A stretch of DNA of 64,000 bases from Helichrysum umbraculigerum (taxonomy: Eukaryota; Streptophyta; Magnoliopsida; Asterales; Asteraceae). How positions within the stretch are numbered: position 1 is the first letter of the stretch; every line of letters starts with the position of its first letter. A program made the translations under genes and the position numbers. The notes beneath the pieces were generated by a model. It worked only from the letters and a program-made list of their open reading frames with translations, searched no databases and had not been told where the DNA came from. Shown in pieces: positions 58,391 to 64,000 of the stretch. Location: positions 4,464,001 to 4,528,000 of the forward strand of contig CATIUR010000011.1 of NCBI GenBank assembly GCA_949592205.1, in the 5' to 3' direction.

Positions 58391-59811
58391 CTTTTATATG
58401 TTTTATTGATTGATGGAGTCTTTTTACTAATTTTTGGCCCCCTTAATAAAGTTTTTTCGGAAAAAAAAAAGTTTTTAAATAAAGATTTTAATTTCTGCCA
58501 CTTACAATAGTCAAACATATATGGTTACGCGTATGTGTAGTTTTTAGTTCACCATGCTGTTGCTTGATTTTTGTTGCTCTCATTTTTTTAGTCACTCGTA
58601 TGAAGATGGGACATGCCACCAAGAAAAGTGATGCCACACAATTACTAAGGAAAATTTGGGAACAAATCGCAGTATTACCTAAGAAAAGAATTTATGAAAT
58701 ATTAAGAGGCCCCATGATTGAGGTAGAAAAAACCAATACATACCCTTCTCGAATACTATTTATTGCTGCAGAATTGGGCAACACTGAATTTTTAATTGAG
58801 CTCATTCGTCTATACCCTGATCTAATATGGAAGAAAGATGATAGCAGTAGAACTATCTTTCACATTGCTGTTTCTTATCGTCATGAGAGTATATACAACC
58901 TGCTATATGAGATAGGCTCAATGAAGGATATGATAACCCCTCTCACAGATCATCACGGAAATAATATGTTGCATTTAGTGGGATTAAGTGCAGAAAATGA
59001 TCCACTTGAGGATGTTTCAGGAGCTGCTTTTCAAATGCAACGTGAATTATTATGGTATAAGGTACTATTTTTTTTACTGAACTTATGGGTTGTCAGGCTT
59101 GTGTATCTCTTATAACTCTGTATATCCTCCTATATGCTTTTTTCCAATTCCAATTGTGCCTTGCAGGAGGTAGAGGCTATGCTCCCTCCTTCTCATAGAA
59201 AACAGAAAAACAAGGCTGGCCAAACACCACATGAACTATTCATCAAGAACCACAAAGAATTAGTAACCCTAGGCGAAAAGTGGATGAAAGAAACAGCTAA
59301 CCAAAGCATGGTGGTAGCTGCATTGATCACTACCGTTGTATTCGCAGCAGCATTTACAATTCCTGGTGGGTACGCTCAAAGCAATGACCAAAACAATGGA
59401 CTTCCTGTGTTTCTCGAAAATGGACCCTTCATAGTGTTTGTCATGCTTGATGCAATTTCTTTTATCTTAGCGTCGGTTTCAATCCTGATGTTCTTATCCA
59501 TCCTCACTTCTCGTTACGCTAGAGATGATTTCTTGGAATCCTTACCCAAAAAATTGTTAACAGGTCTAACAACACTTTTCCTCTCTATTATCGCCATGAT
59601 GGTTTCTTTCAGTGTCAGTTTCTTTGTTCTTTACCATAAGAAATATCTCTCCATACCAATCATTATTAGCGTAATTGCTATAATACCAGCCGGTTTATAT
59701 GCTAAACTACAATATCCTCTTTTGATAGATGTGTATCGTGCAACATATAGTTCCAAGTATCTCTTTAAGCCAAAGAAGGGTATACTTTACTATCGAAGTC
59801 CAAGTTTTTGA
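54675..59811 (+). CDS. Ankyrin-repeat/PGG-domain membrane protein (ACD6-like group), seven exons, 642 residues
   Basis: Exons inferred from splice sites and phase: 54675-54705, 54963-55027, 55180-55264, 55833-56318, 56438-56584, 58592-59061, 59167-59811. They sum to 1929 bases with no internal stop. An in-frame TGA lies 24 bases upstream of the ATG, supporting the start. Exon 4 encodes ankyrin repeats (ETPLHIAATAH; GNTALILAAEAGN; MMPIHLAALFGKRDMV), exon 6 further repeats (FIAAELGN; TIFHIAVSYRH; GNNMLHLVG). Exon 7 holds the PGG domain (FTIPGGYA, residues 491-498) and four predicted membrane helices at about 476-494, 515-541, 556-584 and 590-606. Such proteins sit in the plasma membrane or endomembranes and many act in defence and salicylic-acid signalling. 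The exact role is unknown. Intron 5 (2.0 kb) is swollen by a foldback element. Confidence 0.9.
55578..55735 (+). mobile_element. tRNA-derived SINE-like sequence in intron 3
   Basis: A Pol III A-box-like TGGCCTAGTGGTAGG and B-box-like GGTTTCGATCC, 35 bp apart, head a short unit in intron 3 of the ankyrin gene. No clear tail or target duplication was found. Confidence 0.45.
56935..57080 (-). mobile_element. tRNA-like SINE remnant in intron 5
   Basis: The minus strand carries an A-box-like TTGGATTAGTGACCGAG and a B-box GGGTTCGAATCC. It does not fold as a proper tRNA gene by eye. It lies in intron 5 of the ankyrin gene. Confidence 0.4.
57222..57301. repeat. (TA)n microsatellite, left flank of intron element
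   Basis: About 80 bp of TA next to the element at 57302. Confidence 0.9.
57302..58310. mobile_element. (TA)n-embedded foldback element, third copy type, in intron 5
   Basis: Long terminal inverted repeats of about 200 bp, roughly three quarters identical: left arm with GAACCAATAGGATATG, CTCACAAACCGTATGTC, TATAAATTATAAAAATTA; right arm carries their inverses at 58120-58300. The centre has many ATCACATGTGAT palindromes. It is between TA tracts and non-coding. Its sequence differs from 30668-32157 but the design is the same. Confidence 0.68.
58311..58390. repeat. (TA)n microsatellite, right flank of intron element
   Basis: TA repeats broken once by TTACTTATATTTA. Confidence 0.88.
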
Positions 59812-60484
59812 ATGTTGCCGTTGTGAGTACTTTCATGAATTCTGTTTTTTGTTCCTTTCAACTTGTTATGTATTTCAAGTATAGTTGCTATTATGTGAAT
59901 TGTTTTCCTTAGCGGAGTATTGAATCTAGTTTTAAGATTTATAAGTGAAGTTATATATTTGTTATATTTGATATATTCAGATAAACACACGCATATAAAC
60001 CAAGCGAAAAACACACAAATCCCTATCATCCTTAAATACTGAACTCACATCGTTATTTTAGCATGAAACTTTATATCTGTTGCTTTTCGAACATTCTTGA
60101 ACAAGTGTACATATGTAAAATAAACCGTATATATTGAAGGTTCATGTCCTTAGAAAACTCACCCCACAAACACACACAGTTTAAAATGTTTTCTGTATCT
60201 ATTAATAGTAATGCATGAGTACAGTACAATTTATAATAGCAATAACACGACTCTTAACTAACAAACCCCACCCACTACTCCACTATGACACAAAATGTGG
60301 AAACATGCCTACCACTCTTTTCCTACTTCAACCCTAACTTTTGACTAAAAGAATGAAACATTAAATACTAATTATATCAAAAGTTCCAAGCATGCATAAT
60401 GTGAACTCATCAATACCAAATGACTACACAACCGATTAATCCAACATATATGTGCTAATTCCTGTTAATCTGTTATTTAAGTAG
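59812..60484. other. 3' flank of the ankyrin gene, no further gene
   Basis: Probably contains the 3' UTR. I see no gene or repeat with support. Confidence 0.4.
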
Positions 60485-60600
60485 AGGTATCGTTGTCGAC
60501 TCGTGACTCGTATCGTGACTTGTTTTCTTAATTTTTGACCCGTGACTCGTATCGTGACTCGAATCGTAAGAGTCACAATTTAAAAATTATATATATAAAT
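60485..60600. mobile_element. hAT MITE fragment (ACTCGTGACTCG type)
   Basis: TCGTTGTCGACTCGTGACTCG and ATCGTAAGAGTC match the left half of the hAT element at 40037-40492. The right half is missing. Confidence 0.5.
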
Positions 60601-60639
60601 ATATAATTAAATATATTATCTATAATCAATTAATTTCAT

Positions 60640-62347
60640 AGTTTTATGATTTAGTTCATGAACCCTAGTTTGTGTTTTGAGGAAATGTTGAGTTTTTGGC
60701 TTGATACATGATGTGAAGTTGATATAGAGTATTATGTAATAATTTTTACATATAAATTAGTAGTTATTGATTAGTTCATGAAGAACCCTAAATTGGGTTT
60801 TGTGGAACTTTGTTAGTTTTGAAAGTAGAATTATTAAAAGATGATTATTGTATGTAAAGGAACTTGTGTAGTATAAATTAGTAAGTTTTGGATATAAAAA
60901 AATTAGTTTTTCATGACTTAGCCAAATTGAAGAATTTGGTATATGATGTAGATGATGATGAATAGTACTTAGAGAATTGTTGTGATGATTATTATGCATA
61001 AAAGAGCTATGTAGATATTAAATGATGGGTTTCATGGTATTAAGTAGATTATGATTAATTTAGCTAAATTGGGTAGTTTGTAAGATGATGATAATTTGGA
61101 ATTTAAGAACTTGGTAAATGGTATTAAAGTGAAGAGTCATTCGACTAGTTAAAGATTTAAATAAAATGGTAACGTGTTATGAATGTTAAACCAGTTATGA
61201 TTAAAGTATTGATGTTTGATGTAAATGAGGTTGTGTTCAAAGTAATGAGTGAAATAAAGAAAGATTGAAACCATAATTTTATGATGTATGATTAAGTAAA
61301 TGACTAGAATGAGTATTAGCAGCCTAAATGTTTTATTATAATTATGTGTTTAACAGATATATGATTCAAGATTCAAGACACGGCATCTGCACATATTATG
61401 AATTACTTGCTTATACGGCTAAAATGCTAAGGTGAGTAATATGGAGAATTAAGTAAATATTGATTGTGTAATACCTTTTAGCTTTTGAGCAAGAGGTTTA
61501 CACAATTGTGTGAAGATATTATGAACGTTCTTAATTATATGCCAGAGTACTGTTGTTAAGTGTTATGTTTAAGATTGTTGTAAGTAATGTGTTTCAGTTA
61601 TTACATGTTTATAAAGTTGTTAAGATATGGCATGCGGAATAAATGATTAGATATGAAAGAAATTGTGATATGTGAATTATGTGTATTGGAATTGTAGAGA
61701 TCAGTTTTATGACAGATGACAGGTTTCAGATAAAGGCGTGCATTGCACGTGGCTATGTTATGTTTCCATTACTTACATAAGTGAGTAGATGGATATGTTA
61801 TGGTACAGATGTTAGACGGTTAAGGATCCTTAACGGTACAGATAATGTTATAGTACGCTTACCACTGAGAGGTAGGGTGCTGATCAGAAAGGTTCAGATG
61901 ATCTCTACAATTGCCTAAAAATGACAAGAATGATTAGATTTGTGATATGTGCAGATCTTATGTTAATGTGAAAGTACAATATTTATTTAATTGTTCATAT
62001 TTCTCACTAAGCTTTGGCTTACTCCGTTCAGTTGTTTATGTTGTAGGCCTTTGATTTGTTTGAACCAATGGAGTAAAGGCCTGAGTATGGTTGCTAGTGG
62101 ATACGTGGAGTGGAGTTTGATGAAATGGTTAGTCAAGCTCCTATTCTTTTAAATTATCGTTATGATAACATTGTGTAAATCGCCCAACAAATGACATTTA
62201 AAGTCAAAGGTGAAAGTAAAGTAAAGTTTGACAATTTGAGTGATTGTGTAAGTTTGACTGGAAAGTCAAAGTAAAGGGCCAATGGTATGATAATTATATT
62301 TGACTAAGTAAACAGTTTTGACTAAAAAAAAAAATCAGGGCGTTACA
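60640..62347 (+). mobile_element. 5' LTR of a third gypsy LARD (LTR C), left end lost
   Basis: It ends GGGCGTTACA directly before a primer site. It carries an acceptor (TTTAACAG) ending 61356, a 75-base exon, donor GTGAGT at 61432, acceptor TTGTAG ending 62046, and hairpin TAAGC/GCTTA at 62008-62021, as in the other LTRs. A TGTAACACC start is not found; the left edge near 60640 is a guess and may be truncated. Confidence 0.7.
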
Positions 62348-62350
62348 AGT

Positions 62351-62362
62351 TGGTATCAGAGC
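62351..62362 (+). other. Primer binding site (initiator Met tRNA), LTR C element
   Basis: TGGTATCAGAGC is a perfect match and is three bases after the LTR end. Confidence 0.88.
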
Positions 62363-64000
62363 GATGGTTTGAGAGAATTAGGTAATCCACAGTGAGATTT
62401 CCTAATCTTAAACCGATATGAAATGCTTAAATATGTATGTTGAGTAAGTGCAGTAGTAAAATACAGTAGACAGAACTGATATGCTCCCCTGTAGTGAATT
62501 ATTCGATTATGATTATGTGTTAAATTTAGTAGTAGATGGTTAAAAGAAATACTAGTATTGTCGAATAGTTTTAATTGAAGGTTAGTATGTTTAAAATGTT
62601 AAAGAAAATGTGAGAATAGTCAGAGGAAGTAGAAAAGATTTTATATGAAAGAATGTGAATAGATAATTGTATAGATATATGTGAAAAAGTATGTTTATGT
62701 GTTTATTTATATGTAAAGCCTCAGTTATGTCAAGTATGTATACAGATAGGCTAACTTATGTTAGCCATATGTTCAGAGGTACAAATAATTGCTAGTATGT
62801 ATATTGGCAATGTAATACGAATTTAAACGAAAGAATTGCTAACTTAAGTTAGCTACAGTAATGTGATAAGTAAATGTTAAGTGTGTGTGTAGAATTCCAA
62901 ATAATCAGAATACTGACTTAGGTCAGTTGTAGAGTAAAGAAAGTTATGTGAACAGATAAAGTGGTAGAGACAGTAATGAATGCTTAATAAAAGAAGTTGA
63001 CTGATTATGTGGAACTAATTGATTATGTGAAGATAGTTACGTGCAAGGCAACTTATACTTTAATTATTGGTTGCTAAAGTGGTATGTTATGTGTTACGTG
63101 TTTAAGTAAAGAATAGTCACAGTGAGGATTAATGATATGAAGTAACCTGATGACAGAAGTGTGAAAAACATAATCTAGCCACGCCTGATCACCGTAGCTA
63201 TATTATGCTATGTCACCGAAAGTTATTATGGTTACTAATTATCAGAGATACTTAATGTGACTAGGTGTGTGTAAGTGTAAGATATATATATAAACTCTTT
63301 ATTGAGTTAAAAAGTAATCAGTTTCAATGCACGGGTATGCATGATTATGTGAATGTGATGGTAGAAATGACATGTTAAGTAAGTAATTGAATGAGAAAGT
63401 TAAAGATAAATACTATATGATGCAAGTTATTATTAATACCCTCAACGGGTCAAATGATTCTTTATGTGAATGTTAAAGTATGCTAAAGTCAAGGCTTGAT
63501 GACTATTGTTATAGCCTTGTATCTAATGTATAAGTGTTGAGAATGTGGTAAAGTGACAAAATGGGACTTTAGTCCAATTAAGTGATGACGTGTAGTCGTC
63601 ATTTTTAAATAGTCAATGTTGTAAAGTAAATTAGAAAGTTAATGAATGATTAAAGTTAAAATATTTAAAGTATTGTTAATGAGAAAGTAAGCTATGGAAG
63701 TCAAAAGTGTTAAGTTTTAATGTTATGGTCAAATGATGATGTTAGTAAGTAAGTTTGACTTGAATAAGTCAATTGGATGAAAAGTGTCAAGAAAATGGTG
63801 TCAATATGGTTGAAAACCCAAATGGGTCGTTTTGGTGCCCAAACGGGTCACTAATAAGGTTAAGTGTTATTTTGGGCTAGAATTGATGAAAGTTGAATAT
63901 TTTTGCACCAATAGGTTGCAATTATAATGTTGAAAATGTGGTCAAAGTTTGGATGTCAGATTTGTAATGGTTTGTAAAAAGATATGTCATGTGAAATGGT
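62363..64000 (+). mobile_element. Interior of the third LARD-like element (non-coding)
   Basis: The first 50 bp follow the other two primer-site regions (GATGGTTTGAGAGAATTAGG), then TG-rich non-coding DNA with no gag. From about 63560 the sequence resembles the downstream half of the outer LARD LTR (about 9860-10260; for example TGACTTGAATAAGTCAATTG and ACCCAAATGGGTC). The element continues beyond the window. Confidence 0.6.

Overview
This is a gene-poor, AT-rich stretch of a plant nuclear genome. The evidence is Ty3/gypsy, Ty1/copia and Cassandra retrotransposons, plant-type hAT, CACTA and Stowaway elements, tRNA-derived SINEs, plant initiator-Met tRNA primer sites, and one seven-exon plant ankyrin/PGG gene. 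A eudicot is clear. An asterid, perhaps Asteraceae, is my inference from the style of the LTRs and is unproven. Two genes look intact: the ankyrin/PGG membrane protein (54675-59811) and a small two-exon gene of unknown function (46355-46708).

Left part (1 to about 27190): a stack of nested LTR retrotransposons. A minus-strand copia-type element (gag at 26921-26705 and 7971-7229, putative LTR edge at 27186) was split by a gypsy-type element at 7972-26699 with 2737-bp LTRs and a GATAG target duplication. That element has no gag-pol and is a LARD (large non-autonomous derivative). It was itself invaded by a chromovirus-like gypsy element at 11934-21567 (target duplication GATAT) that carries a full but broken gag-pol. 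Leftward lie an Athila/Tat-like 3' LTR (3404-5845) and, nested in that element, the 3' end and LTR of another LARD (1-3057).

Middle (27190 to about 46200): intergenic DNA with CACTA ends, two SINE types, two (TA)n-embedded long-terminal-repeat elements, fragments of an F-box/LRR-type gene, two hAT MITEs with perfect 8-bp target duplications, a 1.1-kb tandem duplication bounded by ATT microsatellites, and a degenerate gypsy LTR (36059-39980). A reverse-oriented LTR remnant lies at 43570-44400.

Right (46200-64000): the small gene, a kinase-gene fragment, a Cassandra solo LTR carrying 5S rRNA-like sequence, more MITEs, SINEs and a hAT element, the ankyrin gene with a large (TA)n-flanked element in intron 5, and then the 5' LTR, primer site and non-coding interior of a third LARD-like element.

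The most interesting patterns are not genes. Five different gypsy LTRs share a two-intron leader layout, with a small hairpin upstream of the second acceptor whose stem changes in a compensatory way. Several LTRs also carry interchangeable palindrome cassettes (GCGACACTT..AAGTGTCGC or GCGATCC..GGATCGC), and one cassette has rearranged between the two LTRs of a single element.
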